A DNA stretch of 64,000 nt from assembly GCA_021773095.1 (NCBI GenBank), contig JAJFKR010000041.1, forward strand, positions 35,433 to 99,432. Direction: 5' to 3'. Made by a program: the position numbers and the translations under genes. This DNA is from Woeseiaceae bacterium. Its GTDB lineage: Bacteria > Pseudomonadota > Gammaproteobacteria > Steroidobacterales > Woeseiaceae. This document shows, one piece after another, positions 26,124-35,680 of the stretch; position 1 is the stretch's first letter; each line of letters opens with the position of its first letter. A model generated the notes under the pieces. That model made no database searches, had not been told where the DNA came from, and saw only the letters and a program-made list of their open reading frames with translations.

Positions 26124-27049
26124 TCTTCGTCCACTACGACGATATCGACCAGTTCCTCGAAACACTGCTCGATATTCCGGTCGGTCGTGTTCAGCCGTGC
26201 GTGCGCCTTCTCGTAAAACGGCGTGCGCTCCTCGAGTATTCGCTTTAGATCATCCATGGCGTCTGCGTTCGCCTGCATGGGTCGCAAATCGCCCTGTTCG
26301 ATCACTCGTCGCATGTGTTCATCGGGTGTGGCCTGGATCCAGATTACGAAACACGACGACAGAATGATGTTCAGCATGCGTGGGTCCGAGACGATACCGC
26401 CACCGGTCTCGAGGACGCAAAACTCGTTGTTCGTCAGCGCTTCCTGCAGTGCCTGTTCCTCAAACCGCCGGTAGCCACTTCGCCCGGTGAGTGCAAGTAT
26501 TTCGGGGACACTCATCCCGGCAAGTTCTTCGATTTGTGCGACCAGCTGGACGAACGGCAGCTCATGATGTTCCGCCAGGCGCCGCCCCAACGTTGTTTTG
26601 CCGGCGCCGCGCATGCCGAGCAGTGCGATACGCCGATGTTTTCTATTGACTGCCGAAAAATGTTCGTACAGCAGGTCAAGTGCCCGTTGCTGATCGCCCG
26701 GTGTCATGTGGCTTATAAAATCGTTGACCAGCGTCTGTTCCACGGTCTCGCTATTTTCGATTCTCACCAGTTGCGAAAGCGTCGTCTGCAGCGCGGTCGC
26801 AATCTTCAACAGCAAGCCGATGGAGATATTTCCCTGACCGCGTTCGAGTTGAGCCAGGTAGCGTTCGGAAACGGAGGAATCCTGAGCCAGCATCTTGCGG
26901 GTCATGCCGCGCTGCGCGCGCAGACCACGAACGCGATCGCCGACCAGGCGCAGGATATCGGGTTTGGGGTCAATCGGCGGTTGCGTGGTTCGTTGCCGCG
27001 ATTTCACGTTTCGATTCGTGGTCATAGTGCTCCCCGGGCTGGCAGCCAT
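26120..27049 (-). CDS. boxR: BoxR/BzdR-type regulator: HTH plus shikimate-kinase-like domain
   Basis: A 309-residue two-domain regulator. Residues about 33-95 form an XRE-type helix-turn-helix (MLAQDSSVSERYLAQLERG). Residues about 138-300 form a shikimate-kinase-like domain with P-loop GMRGAGKTT (145-153) that in BoxR and BzdR senses benzoyl-CoA. A second ATG at 27025 is an alternative start. The gene lies between korB (29 bases upstream) and the acyl-CoA ligase (GTGA overlap), and so within the electron-supply operon. It is the expected repressor of the box and bcr genes and responds to their common intermediate. Confidence 0.93.
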   Translation of the reverse strand: MAASPGSTMTTNRNVKSRQRTTQPPIDPKPDILRLVGDRVRGLRAQRGMTRKMLAQDSSVSERYLAQLERGQGNISIGLLLKIATALQTTLSQLVRIENSETVEQTLVNDFISHMTPGDQQRALDLLYEHFSAVNRKHRRIALLGMRGAGKTTLGRRLAEHHELPFVQLVAQIEELAGMSVPEILALTGRSGYRRFEEQALQEALTNNEFCVLETGGGIVSDPRMLNIILSSCFVIWIQATPDEHMRRVIEQGDLRPMQANADAMDDLKRILEERTPFYEKAHARLNTTDRNIEQCFEELVDIVVVDEE

Positions 27050-27077
27050 CTGCTGTCATCGCATACGCGATGGCTGA

Positions 27078-27914
27078 TCACAAGACTTTGAAAGCCTCTT
27101 TGAGTACGCTTGCATGAGCTTCTTGCCGGTGTGTCGAGGGTGGCGGCTGTCTGTGTTGGTTGTGATACAAAACACCCGTGAAAAAACTATCGTCGGTTAA
27201 CAAGCGGCGGGCAGCTCTGGCAGGGTCATCCGTTGGTTCCACGGGTGCCGGGTGAACCAGATTGCTCCAACCGCGCTGTTCCGGGCGGAAGGTAACACAA
27301 GGACTCAGGACTTGTACAAAGGCAAATCCCGGGTGGCGAATAGCTGCGGCGATGGTGTCAGCCGTGCCATCCTGGTCGCCGCTGGAGCAGCGCGCAATAA
27401 AAGTCGCACCGGACGCCAGAGCGATCACGAGTGGCTGAAAAGGGTTGAGGCCGGTTCCGCCTGGCGTCAGTTTGCCTGCCTCCCAGTCCGGGTCGGTGGT
27501 CGGCGACGCCTGGCCTTTGGTCATCCCGTAGACCTGATTATCCATAACGACATAAGTCAGGTCCAGGTTACGGCGGCATGCGTGCAGGAAGTGGTTGCCG
27601 CCGATCGAGAAGCCGTCTCCGTCACCGGAGGCCACGAGCACGGTCATATCAGGTCGTGCAACCTTCAGGCCCGTGGCTACGGTGAGTGCACGCCCATGTA
27701 CCGAGTGGAACCCATACACATTCAGATAAGCGGGAATGCGTGATGAGCAACCGATGCCGGAAACGACAGCTACCTCCTCACGCTTGAGGCTCAGTGCTGA
27801 CAACGCCTTGGTAATGGAAGCCAGAACACTGAAGTCACCGCAACCGGGACACCAGACAGGCTTGATATCCGACTTGTAGCACCGCGGCGTTAGTTTCTCT
27901 GTGTTGGCTGCCAT
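27078..27914 (-). CDS. korB: 2-oxoacid:ferredoxin oxidoreductase beta subunit (KorB)
   Basis: A thiamine-diphosphate-binding subunit of about 278 residues. The ATG at 27914 follows the korA stop by one base; an earlier in-frame start at 27941 lies inside korA. The cluster-binding WCPGCGDFSV and the TPP motif GDGDGFSIGGNH followed by NQVYGMTKGQ are clear. With KorA it oxidises 2-oxoglutarate (or another 2-oxoacid) to the acyl-CoA and reduces ferredoxin. In Thauera such an enzyme supplies low-potential electrons for benzoyl-CoA reductase. Its position divergent from the bcr operon supports the same role here. Confidence 0.9.
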   Translation of the reverse strand: MAANTEKLTPRCYKSDIKPVWCPGCGDFSVLASITKALSALSLKREEVAVVSGIGCSSRIPAYLNVYGFHSVHGRALTVATGLKVARPDMTVLVASGDGDGFSIGGNHFLHACRRNLDLTYVVMDNQVYGMTKGQASPTTDPDWEAGKLTPGGTGLNPFQPLVIALASGATFIARCSSGDQDGTADTIAAAIRHPGFAFVQVLSPCVTFRPEQRGWSNLVHPAPVEPTDDPARAARRLLTDDSFFTGVLYHNQHRQPPPSTHRQEAHASVLKEAFKVL

Positions 27915-27915
27915 G

Positions 27916-29640
27916 TCAGTTCCACCCCGCAATCTGGTCATGGAGAGTCTGCGGTGAGATGGGTAGCGGCCCGGGTTCGCTTAGTGACCGGGTCTCACCC
28001 GGCAGGTCGTATCGGGCACGCAGGTAGTCGTGAAACTGGCCGGTCTGACTCTGTTCCACGACCAGTATTCGCTTCACTCCCCGCAATGCCGCAGCCAGAT
28101 CCTTGGGGCGATGGGGTGCCAGCAAACGAATCCCGATCAGTCGCAGCTTGTCCTGCCAATCGCTCATCTCCTCGACAGCTTCGCGGACCGTTCCATAGAC
28201 CGAGCCCCAGGTAATAATTGCGGTCTCGCCGTGCCCGTCTATTTCGGCCCAGTGTCTGCCGTAGTCGAAATCAGTGATCTTGCGCAGCCGTTTTGAGAGC
28301 TGCATGACATGGTCGCTGGCGGTTGTGGAGGGATGTCCTTTTTCATTGTGTGCAAGCCCATCTGCTGTGTACTGGCCCCCAGGCGTACCTGGAATGCTCA
28401 TCGGCGAAACGCCGGACTCTGTGTCCTCGTACCGCTGGTAGCTTTCATTCAGGGCTTCCGGGAGCTTGCGTTTGGTCGCGAACGCCACGTCGGGTACGGC
28501 ATCGATGATGGTGCGCGTTTGCCCGAGGGACTGATCGGATAATACGATAGCCGGTGCCTGCAGCGTTTCTGCCAAGTGGACAGACCACTGCATGGTGAAA
28601 ATGCAATCCGATACCGACATCGGCGCCAGCACCAGATGTGGCGCATCGCCGTGCAGTCCGTAAATGGCCATGTTGAGGTCGGTTTGCTCGGACTTGGTGG
28701 GTATGCCGGTGGAGGGTCCGCCACGCATGACGTCAAGTACAACGATGGGGACCTCCGCCGCCACAGCCAGGCCAATGCACTCGGTCATCAGCGCGAGGCC
28801 GGGACCGGAGGTGGCCGTCATGGCGGGGGCACCACCGAAGGATGCACCGATAATCTGACCGACGGAGGCCAGTTCATCCTCTGCCTGTACCAGCACTCCG
28901 CCCAGTTCCGGCAGGGCGGTGGCCAGCCATTCCAGTACTTCGGTCGCGGGTGTGATGGGATAGCCTGCCGCAAAGCGAACGCCGCCCAGCACCGCACCGT
29001 AGGCAGCCGCTTCGTTGCCGGTAATGCTCCAGCGTTCCACCGGGTCTGGTGGTGCTTCTGGAAAACTGTGTAGCTGCGGAAGCTCGGCAGCTGCGGTCAT
29101 GCCCGAGCGAACCGCTTCAATACTGGAATTTCTCGCGGCGGCATCTTTTTTGGCCAGGGCTTTTTCCAGGGCAGCGATAGTGATGTCTTCGGGCAGCCCG
29201 ATGAGTTTGGCGATCACGCCCAGGACGATCATGTTCGGACGCCCATTGGCGATCTTCCTGGCCAGGGCCGTCAACGGCAGTTGAAACTCATGGGCACCGA
29301 GCGACTGGAACGCTTCTGGAATATCTCCCATCTTGCTGTCGCCGATGATGAGACTGTCCGGCGTCAGTCGGAGTTCCGGCAGAAACCGCTCGGTCTTGCG
29401 CCAATCGATAGCGACCAGGACCTGGTCGGTGTCGGCTCGCGTGGCCACCGGTCGATTTGAAAGTCGCACGATGGCGAGCGCCTCACCGCCTCTGATCTGC
29501 GGGCCATACGAACGTTCCATGAGTCCGTACCAACCGGCGCGGGCTGCAGCATCGAGCAGTATGGCACCCGCTGTCATCGCGCCGGCACCACCGCTGCCGG
29601 CAATCATGATTGAGATGGAACGCCCTGCTTTATTTTTCAC
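27916..29640 (-). CDS. korA: 2-oxoacid:ferredoxin oxidoreductase alpha subunit with fused gamma domain (KorA)
   Basis: A subunit of about 574 residues in which an N-terminal gamma-type domain (ISIMIAGSGGAGAMTAG) is fused to the pyrimidine-binding alpha domain (GNEAAAYGAVLGGVRFAAGYPITPATEV near residue 200). I prefer the GTG at 29640, which has a strong AGGTGAGG ribosome site 5 bases upstream, to a TTG at 29664. The residues SATSGPGLALMTE and the conserved tail (LVVEQSQTGQFHDYL) support a 2-oxoglutarate:ferredoxin type. It is the first gene of the korAB-boxR-ligase operon. Confidence 0.9.
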   Translation of the reverse strand: MKNKAGRSISIMIAGSGGAGAMTAGAILLDAAARAGWYGLMERSYGPQIRGGEALAIVRLSNRPVATRADTDQVLVAIDWRKTERFLPELRLTPDSLIIGDSKMGDIPEAFQSLGAHEFQLPLTALARKIANGRPNMIVLGVIAKLIGLPEDITIAALEKALAKKDAAARNSSIEAVRSGMTAAAELPQLHSFPEAPPDPVERWSITGNEAAAYGAVLGGVRFAAGYPITPATEVLEWLATALPELGGVLVQAEDELASVGQIIGASFGGAPAMTATSGPGLALMTECIGLAVAAEVPIVVLDVMRGGPSTGIPTKSEQTDLNMAIYGLHGDAPHLVLAPMSVSDCIFTMQWSVHLAETLQAPAIVLSDQSLGQTRTIIDAVPDVAFATKRKLPEALNESYQRYEDTESGVSPMSIPGTPGGQYTADGLAHNEKGHPSTTASDHVMQLSKRLRKITDFDYGRHWAEIDGHGETAIITWGSVYGTVREAVEEMSDWQDKLRLIGIRLLAPHRPKDLAAALRGVKRILVVEQSQTGQFHDYLRARYDLPGETRSLSEPGPLPISPQTLHDQIAGWN

Positions 29641-29672
29641 GGGTGCCTCACCTGTGATGTCCAATTGTTGGG

Positions 29673-29696
29673 AGTAGTGTCGTTCCGGACACTACT
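29673..29696. promoter_or_regulatory. Perfect 9-base inverted repeat upstream of korA
   Basis: AGTAGTGTC and GACACTACT are perfect 9-base arms separated by 6 bases. The repeat sits in the leader of korA, in the roughly 208-base divergent gap between korA (minus) and oah (plus), the natural control point of the anaerobic pathway. It could be an operator for BoxR or another factor, or an RNA hairpin just before the korA ribosome site. No FNR-type TTGAT-N4-ATCAA site was found in this gap. Confidence 0.5.
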
Positions 29697-29848
29697 GGTG
29701 GTTACCTGAAACTACTCGCCCGAAACAGGCAATATAATACGTAATTTCCGTGATACATTGTCTCATAAGGTTTGGTAGGATGCGTTATATTTCATGTTCG
29801 AGCTCCAGACTGGAGCGCCAGCCTAATTTGTGAAGGAAGCCAAGGATA

Positions 29849-30994
29849 ATGGGAAAGACGACAACGACGGCTACAGTTATATCCGAAACCGCTCCCGCGA
29901 TGCTGGTCGACCACGACCTGGCCGCTCTTCCGGATTGCCCGGAAGTTGTGGTTGAGAGGCGCCAGGCAGTGACGGCTGAGGGTGTGGTAGCGGATGGTCT
30001 CTTCAATGTCTGGATCACACTTAACAACCCCAAACAATTCAACTCCTATACGACGGACATGGTGAAGGCCGTGATTTTGGCCTTCCGCCATGCTTCCGCG
30101 TCGCGAGACGTCAACGCCGTTGTGTTTACCGGTACCGGTGATCGGGCCTTTTGCTCCGGTGGCAACACCAAGGAATATGCAGAGTATTACGCTGGCAGGC
30201 CTGATGAATACCGGCAGTACATGCGGCTCTTCAATGACATGGTGTCCGGCATACTGGGATGCGACAAGCCCGTGATATGTCGCGTCAACGGCATGCGTAT
30301 CGGCGGTGGGCAGGAAATTGGCATGGCATGCGATTTCACAGTTGCTCAGGATTTGGCGAATTTCGGCCAGGCAGGCCCCAAACATGGTTCTGCTGCAATT
30401 GGCGGTGCGACGGATTTTCTCCCGGTGATGATCGGTGCGGAACAGGCCATGGTCTCCGGCACGCTGTGCGAGCCATTTTCGGCACACAAGGCCTACCGCC
30501 TGGGTATTGCCTCCGACATCGTTCCGGCGCTGAAGGTGGATGGTAAATTTGTAGCGAATCCACTGGTGATTACCGATCGTTTTCTCGATGAATATGGCCG
30601 GATTATCCATGGTGAGTTCAAGACTGGTGAAGATCGTGCCAGCGGATTGGCCGCACTGAAAAGTGGCGAAACAGACTTGAGCCTGCTGGATGCGCGAGTC
30701 GAAAGTCTGTGTGCGAAGCTGCTCACCACATTTTCCGGCTGCCTCACCAAGAGCCTCGAGGAACTGCGCAAGCCGAAGCTGGAAGCGTGGAACCGGAATC
30801 GGGAAAATTCACGCGCCTGGCTGGCTCTCAATATGATGTCGGATGCGAATGCCGGGTTCCGCGCTTTTAACGAAGGGTCGCGAGATACCGGCAGAGAAAT
30901 CGATTTCATCGGATTACGACAAGCGTTGGCCGCGGGAACACCGTGGTCAGCAGCCCTGATCGAATCGCTGCTACCCAAGGCAAAAAACGAATGA
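29849..30994 (+). CDS. oah: 6-oxocyclohex-1-ene-1-carbonyl-CoA hydrolase (Oah)
   Basis: A 381-residue crotonase-family ring hydrolase that adds water to 6-oxocyclohexenecarbonyl-CoA and opens the ring to 3-hydroxypimelyl-CoA. The marker segments are PKQFNSYTTDMVKAVILAF near residue 70, FCSGGNTKEYAEYYAG near 100 and GMRIGGGQEIGMACDF near 150. An AAGGA ribosome site precedes the ATG. It is the first gene of the long plus-strand operon and overlaps bcrC (ATGA). Its presence together with had and dch shows the facultative-anaerobe (Thauera/Azoarcus) version of the pathway rather than the Rhodopseudomonas BadKHI version. Confidence 0.95.
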   Translation: MGKTTTTATVISETAPAMLVDHDLAALPDCPEVVVERRQAVTAEGVVADGLFNVWITLNNPKQFNSYTTDMVKAVILAFRHASASRDVNAVVFTGTGDRAFCSGGNTKEYAEYYAGRPDEYRQYMRLFNDMVSGILGCDKPVICRVNGMRIGGGQEIGMACDFTVAQDLANFGQAGPKHGSAAIGGATDFLPVMIGAEQAMVSGTLCEPFSAHKAYRLGIASDIVPALKVDGKFVANPLVITDRFLDEYGRIIHGEFKTGEDRASGLAALKSGETDLSLLDARVESLCAKLLTTFSGCLTKSLEELRKPKLEAWNRNRENSRAWLALNMMSDANAGFRAFNEGSRDTGREIDFIGLRQALAAGTPWSAALIESLLPKAKNE

Positions 30995-32175
30995 GCAATA
31001 AGACAGCAGAACAGGGCTCAACGGCCGAAATTATCCAGCGTTGCCAGGCACTGTATGACGATTTGGACTTTACTGCCGCACGCGAGTGGAAAGCAGCCGA
31101 GCCCGGTCGAAAGGTAGTGGGCTTCATGCCCGTTTATGTGCCTTGTGAAATTATTCACGCTGCAGGGATGTTGCCGCTCGGGATCCTCGGCGGCGGTGAT
31201 CAACTCGAGGTTATTCACGGTGATGCTTATTACCAGAGCTACATCTGTCGCATACCGCGCTCCACAATAGAGCTTGGTATCACCAAGCGTCTGGACTTCG
31301 TGGACGGGATGCTGTTTCCGAGTATCTGTGACGTGATACGCAACCTGTCCGGCATGTGGCAACTCATGTTCCCCGATGTTTATACGCGTTACTTCGACGT
31401 GCCGCAGAATTATCAGGATGACGTGGGTGGTGAATATTTCACGCACGAACTTGAGGACCTGAAGTCTGGGCTGGAGTCTGTTGGCGGGAAGCCAATTACC
31501 GATGATGCGCTGCGAAACTCCATTGTCGTTTATAACGAAAACCGGCAGCTGGTCAGGGAAGTGTATGAGTTTCGTTCGGATCACCCGGAACAGGCACCAT
31601 CTTCCGAAGTCTATTTGCTGATGCGTGCCGGTATGGTGCTGCCGGTTGAAGAGCACACGCAAATGTTGCGAGACTATCTGGGCGCAGCGAGGCGGGAAGA
31701 ACGGCCATTGCGGGACAACTGCAGAATTATTATCAATGGAGCATTTTGTGAGCAACCGCCGCTCAATCTGATCAAGTCGATCGAGATGGCCGGTTGCTAC
31801 ATCGTCGACGATGACTACATGCTGGTGAACCGCTGGCTGCTTGAGGATGTGACGGTAGAGGGCGACCCATTGACGAACCTCGCGCTGGCATTTCTGCATT
31901 CATCGGCTGATACCGCTGCAAAATACTGCGACAGCGAAGAGGAAGTCGGCAAACAGTTGCTGGATTCAGTTGAGCGTTACGAGGCGGAGGGCGTGATCTT
32001 CAGCGCGGCCAGTTTTTGCGACCCGGCACTGTTGGAACGGCCAATGCTTGCCGACAAATTGGCAGAAAAAGACATCCCTTACATTACCTTTAAATATGCG
32101 GAGAATTCCGGCCAGATGCAGCCCATTCGGGAGCAGGCGGGGACTTTTGCTGATTCCATAAAATTGTGGAGCTGA
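30991..32175 (+). CDS. bcrC: Benzoyl-CoA reductase subunit C
   Basis: A 394-residue subunit of the class I, ATP-dependent benzoyl-CoA reductase, related to 2-hydroxyacyl-CoA dehydratase subunits. The ATG at 30991 overlaps the oah stop as ATGA. Conserved landmarks are GFMPVYVPCEIIHAAGMLPLG near residue 43, the cysteine-containing YICRIPRSTIELG near 83 and the C-terminal FKYAENSGQMQPIREQ typical of this fold. With BcrB it forms the 4Fe-4S-containing module that binds benzoyl-CoA and reduces the ring to cyclohexa-1,5-diene-1-carbonyl-CoA. The gene order oah-like then C-B-A-D matches Thauera. Confidence 0.93.
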   Translation: MSNKTAEQGSTAEIIQRCQALYDDLDFTAAREWKAAEPGRKVVGFMPVYVPCEIIHAAGMLPLGILGGGDQLEVIHGDAYYQSYICRIPRSTIELGITKRLDFVDGMLFPSICDVIRNLSGMWQLMFPDVYTRYFDVPQNYQDDVGGEYFTHELEDLKSGLESVGGKPITDDALRNSIVVYNENRQLVREVYEFRSDHPEQAPSSEVYLLMRAGMVLPVEEHTQMLRDYLGAARREERPLRDNCRIIINGAFCEQPPLNLIKSIEMAGCYIVDDDYMLVNRWLLEDVTVEGDPLTNLALAFLHSSADTAAKYCDSEEEVGKQLLDSVERYEAEGVIFSAASFCDPALLERPMLADKLAEKDIPYITFKYAENSGQMQPIREQAGTFADSIKLWS

Positions 32176-32177
32176 CT

Positions 32178-33470
32178 GTGAACCAAAACGCCACAGAAGA
32201 GATTGTCAAAGAATCGTCCATGCTCAAGCAGAAGGCGATGATTGCTGAGAATTACGAAAATCTGACCAGCGCACACGAAACCGGCCGCAAGGTAGCCGCG
32301 ACGTTCGTTCCGGGCAATCTCAATGAACTCATCATGTGCTTCGACATGTTGAACAATCTGCCGGAGATCAATGCGATCAACAACGGCATGCGCAAGAAAA
32401 GCGGCATGATGGTCATGCAGGCGGAAAAAATGGGGCACTCGGAAGACGTCTGCACCTATGTGAAGGCGGACATCGGCTCGATGGCGAAGGGCAGCATTGC
32501 ACCAAACGGCAAGCCCATGCCACCTCCGGACCTGCTGTTATTGTCCTACACGGGCTGCTTTACTTTTATGAAGTGGTTTGAATTATTGCGCCATGAGTAT
32601 GGTTGCGAGACGGCGATGTTGCATGTGCCTTATCAGGGCGATGGTGTGGTCACAGAAAACATGCGCCAATACGTCGTCAAGCAGCTAAAAGAAAATATCA
32701 TCCCTGCGATGGAGCGTGTCAGCGGTGTGAAGTTCGATATCGATCGTTTGCGCGAAAACCTCCGGCGGTCGGCCCAGGCAGAAGACGATTTCGTATGGGT
32801 GATGGAGAGCGCCAAGAACAAACGATCACCAATCGATGCGTACTTCGGTGGTGTTTATTACATCGGCCCGATCTTTACCGCCTTCAGAGGAACCGAGATG
32901 GCGGTCAACTATTACCGAACACTGCGCGAGGAGATCGAGGAGCGAATCGCGGCGGGTAAAGGTCCCATCACACCTGATGGTGACATGGCAGAAGAAAAGT
33001 ATCGATTGGTCGTGGAAGGCCCGCCAAACTGGACCAGTTTTCGGGAGTTCTGGAAGATGTTCTACGACGAAGGAGCGGTCGTTGTCGCCAGTACCTATAC
33101 CAAGGTCGGCGGTGTTTATGATTTCGGTTTTCGGCACGATCCGGACAATCCCCTTGAGACACTGGCGGACTACTGTCTCGGTTGTTATACCAATCGCAAC
33201 CTGAGACAGCGTACTGACATGCTGGAGCGGTTCGTAAATGACTACGAGGCCGATGGTTTGCTGATTAACTCAATCAAGAGCTGCAACAGTTTTTCAGCCG
33301 GCCAGCTCATGCTCATGCGCGAGATAGAGGAGCGAACCGGCAAACCGGGCGCCTTTATCGAGACCGATCTTGTTGACCCTCGCTATTTTTCAGCAGCAAA
33401 CGTCAAGAATCGCCTGGAAAGCTACTTCCAGATGATCGAGCAAAAACGTGCCACCGCTGCGGTGGCCTAG
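32178..33470 (+). CDS. bcrB: Benzoyl-CoA reductase subunit B
   Basis: A 430-residue subunit started at the GTG at 32178, two bases after the bcrC stop, with GGAG six bases upstream; an in-frame GTG at 32166 is less likely. Conserved segments are KVAATFVPGNLNELIMCFDM near residue 40, LLLSYTGCFTFMKWFELLRH near 118, and the cysteine-containing LADYCLGCYTNRNLRQR and INSIKSCNSFSAGQLM. These cysteines would ligate the 4Fe-4S clusters of the catalytic BC module. It is oxygen-sensitive by family, so function is expected only without oxygen. Confidence 0.93.
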   Translation: MNQNATEEIVKESSMLKQKAMIAENYENLTSAHETGRKVAATFVPGNLNELIMCFDMLNNLPEINAINNGMRKKSGMMVMQAEKMGHSEDVCTYVKADIGSMAKGSIAPNGKPMPPPDLLLLSYTGCFTFMKWFELLRHEYGCETAMLHVPYQGDGVVTENMRQYVVKQLKENIIPAMERVSGVKFDIDRLRENLRRSAQAEDDFVWVMESAKNKRSPIDAYFGGVYYIGPIFTAFRGTEMAVNYYRTLREEIEERIAAGKGPITPDGDMAEEKYRLVVEGPPNWTSFREFWKMFYDEGAVVVASTYTKVGGVYDFGFRHDPDNPLETLADYCLGCYTNRNLRQRTDMLERFVNDYEADGLLINSIKSCNSFSAGQLMLMREIEERTGKPGAFIETDLVDPRYFSAANVKNRLESYFQMIEQKRATAAVA

Positions 33471-33491
33471 CGCTGTGTCGGGAGAGCACAT

Positions 33492-34808
33492 ATGAAGTGT
33501 TACGTAGGGATTGATCTGGGTTCGACGACGAGCAAAGCGGTAGTTCTGGATTCAGCCGGTGAAGTGCTGGGGCGTGGTATCACCAATTCGCGCTCCAACT
33601 ACGAAACAGCAACCCGCGTATCCAAGCTGGAAGCTTTCACCAGTACCCGCCTGACCCTCTTGCGCCGCACGCTCGCTGAGGTAAGCGGTCTCGAAAATCA
33701 CATAGATTCAGTCGTTGCGGCGCTGGAAAATAATTTTCGGCTTGAGCTGGCCCTGGAGCAGCTTGGGCATTTGCAGAAGAACTGCCGGTTGAGCGCCGAG
33801 CATCCACAGTTTTCGAAAATTCAGGAATCCCTGAATAAAGCACTGGACGAAGTTTTCCGTCGCCTGGAGATTCAAATGGCCAAGCTGCATGTGCCGGGCG
33901 TGGAGCGAAAGTCAGACTTCTTCCGCGATCTCGCTGGCTCGGAATACATGCTGATTGCCGAGGATGTTGCAGGTGAGATGGGCCTGGATTTCGACGCCCT
34001 TATTAATCTTTATGACAAGTCGATCATCGATGTAGAAAACACACCGCCGGCTGACGACATTGAGGAGAAATTCCTCCGCGCGCTCGACCGTGCCATCAAG
34101 GAAGGACTCGATCTCCCTGTTCCGGTAGAGGACATCGCACCGCCGATTCACGAGGCCCTGGACGTCGAGCTGGAGGAAAGTTACTCGGTCGGGACAGGAT
34201 ATGGACGCGTGCGCCTGCCGTTTCCCAAAGAGCAGATACGTTCGGAGATTCTTTGTCATGGGCTGGGCGCGCATCTGATGTATCCGCAAACACGCACAGT
34301 CCTGGATATTGGTGGTCAGGATACAAAAAGCATCCAGGTAGATGAAGACGGCATTGTTGTGAATTTCCAGATGAACGATCGGTGCGCCGCTGGTTGTGGC
34401 CGCTACCTCGGCTACATTGCCGACGAAATGAACGTTGGCGTGCACGAACTTGGACCGATGGCGATGAAGTCCACCAAGAATATTCGTATCAATTCGACGT
34501 GCACGGTGTTCGCAGGTGCGGAATTGAGGGATCGGCTGGCAATGGGTGATGAGCGCTCCGATATTCTGGCTGGTCTGCACCGTTCGATTATTCTGCGGGC
34601 CATGTCCATCATTTCCCGATCAGGCGGCATCAGCGACCAGTTTACCTTCACCGGTGGTGTGGCCAAGAACGAGGCGGCCGTTAAAGAGCTCAGGAAACTG
34701 GTGAAGGAAAACTATGGCGACGTAAAAATCAACATCAATCCCGATTCAATTTATACGGGCGCGCTTGGCGCCGCCGAATTTGCCCGCAGGGACGGAGAAG
34801 CAAGATGA
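33492..34808 (+). CDS. bcrA: Benzoyl-CoA reductase ATPase subunit A
   Basis: A 438-residue ASKHA-fold (acetate/sugar kinase-Hsp70-actin) subunit that hydrolyses ATP to drive the two-electron ring reduction. The phosphate loop is [12 protein letters not shown] at residue 6, with a second one in [10 protein letters not shown] near 271. Cluster-ligand cysteines are Cys298 (NDRCAAGCG) and Cys337 (NSTCTVF), spaced 39 residues apart exactly as in BcrD, so one 4Fe-4S cluster can bridge the A and D subunits. The long form (438 residues) is that of Thauera-type enzymes. GGGAG lies before the ATG. Confidence 0.95.
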   Translation: MKCYVGIDLGSTTSKAVVLDSAGEVLGRGITNSRSNYETATRVSKLEAFTSTRLTLLRRTLAEVSGLENHIDSVVAALENNFRLELALEQLGHLQKNCRLSAEHPQFSKIQESLNKALDEVFRRLEIQMAKLHVPGVERKSDFFRDLAGSEYMLIAEDVAGEMGLDFDALINLYDKSIIDVENTPPADDIEEKFLRALDRAIKEGLDLPVPVEDIAPPIHEALDVELEESYSVGTGYGRVRLPFPKEQIRSEILCHGLGAHLMYPQTRTVLDIGGQDTKSIQVDEDGIVVNFQMNDRCAAGCGRYLGYIADEMNVGVHELGPMAMKSTKNIRINSTCTVFAGAELRDRLAMGDERSDILAGLHRSIILRAMSIISRSGGISDQFTFTGGVAKNEAAVKELRKLVKENYGDVKININPDSIYTGALGAAEFARRDGEAR

Positions 34809-35647
34809 CAATATCGGTCGGAATTGACCTGGGCACCGGCGCAGTCAAAACCGCGCTGTTCCGAGTGGAGGACGGCAAGACAGAGTGGTTGGCGCGCCGT
34901 AACGACAAGATTCGCCAGCGTAATCCGTTCAAGCTTGCTGAAGATGCCTTTAACGACGTTCTTAAAGACGCCGGAATTGAGCCAGGTGATGTCAATTACA
35001 CGGCCACGACCGGCGATGGTGAAAGTATTAAGTTCAGTACCGGGCATTTTTATTCCATGACCACGCATGCGCGTGGGGCAATTTATCTGCAGCCCGAGGC
35101 TCGCTCGCTGCTCGATGTCGGTGCGTTGCACGGACGGGGCATCAAAATGGACGAACGAGGAAAAGTACTCGGTTATCGAATGACCAGTCAGTGTGCATCA
35201 GGCTCGGGACAGTTTCTGGAGAACATCGCACGTTACCTTGGAATTGCGCAAAGTGAGATTGGTGAACTGTCGAAACAGGCGGATGATCCGGAAGAAGTAT
35301 CGACGATCTGTGCTGTACTCGCCGAGACAGACGTCATCAACATGGTGTCTCGTGGCATCTCAGCTCCCAACATCATAAAAGGTATTCATGTCGCGATGGC
35401 GGGTAGGCTGGCCAAGCTCCTGCGAGTTATCAAGGCCAGCGGCGGCGTTACCCTTGTTACCGGAGGGCTGGCTCTGGACGATGGCCTTATCACCGCGCTG
35501 CAGGAAAATATTGAGCAACAAAAAATTAAAGTGAGTGTGCAAAGCCATCCGGACTCGCCCTACGCTGGCGCCATAGGCGCAGCATTGTGGGGAGCCTTCC
35601 GCTATGAAAAGCTGGCGGCCCGGGGAAGATTCGCGAAAGCATCGTAG
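34805..35647 (+). CDS. bcrD: Benzoyl-CoA reductase ATPase subunit D
   Basis: A 280-residue ASKHA-fold activator subunit, the partner of BcrA. The phosphate loop is [14 protein letters not shown] at residue 6. The bridging-cluster cysteines are Cys130 ([20 protein letters not shown]) and Cys169 ([12 protein letters not shown]). ATG overlaps the bcrA stop (ATGA), giving coupled translation and equal amounts. It receives electrons from the reduced ferredoxin encoded next in the operon. Confidence 0.95.
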   Translation: MTISVGIDLGTGAVKTALFRVEDGKTEWLARRNDKIRQRNPFKLAEDAFNDVLKDAGIEPGDVNYTATTGDGESIKFSTGHFYSMTTHARGAIYLQPEARSLLDVGALHGRGIKMDERGKVLGYRMTSQCASGSGQFLENIARYLGIAQSEIGELSKQADDPEEVSTICAVLAETDVINMVSRGISAPNIIKGIHVAMAGRLAKLLRVIKASGGVTLVTGGLALDDGLITALQENIEQQKIKVSVQSHPDSPYAGAIGAALWGAFRYEKLAARGRFAKAS

Positions 35648-35680
35648 TTCGACGGTTTCTGAAAAGAGGAAGAAAAGAAA

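Noticed and set aside
29641..29848. FNR/AadR-type TTGAT-N4-ATCAA site in the korA/oah gap
   Set aside because: Looked for it by eye and found no acceptable match.
29792..30610. 272-residue open frame opposite oah
   Set aside because: Antisense shadow; the plus-strand protein is a clear Oah.
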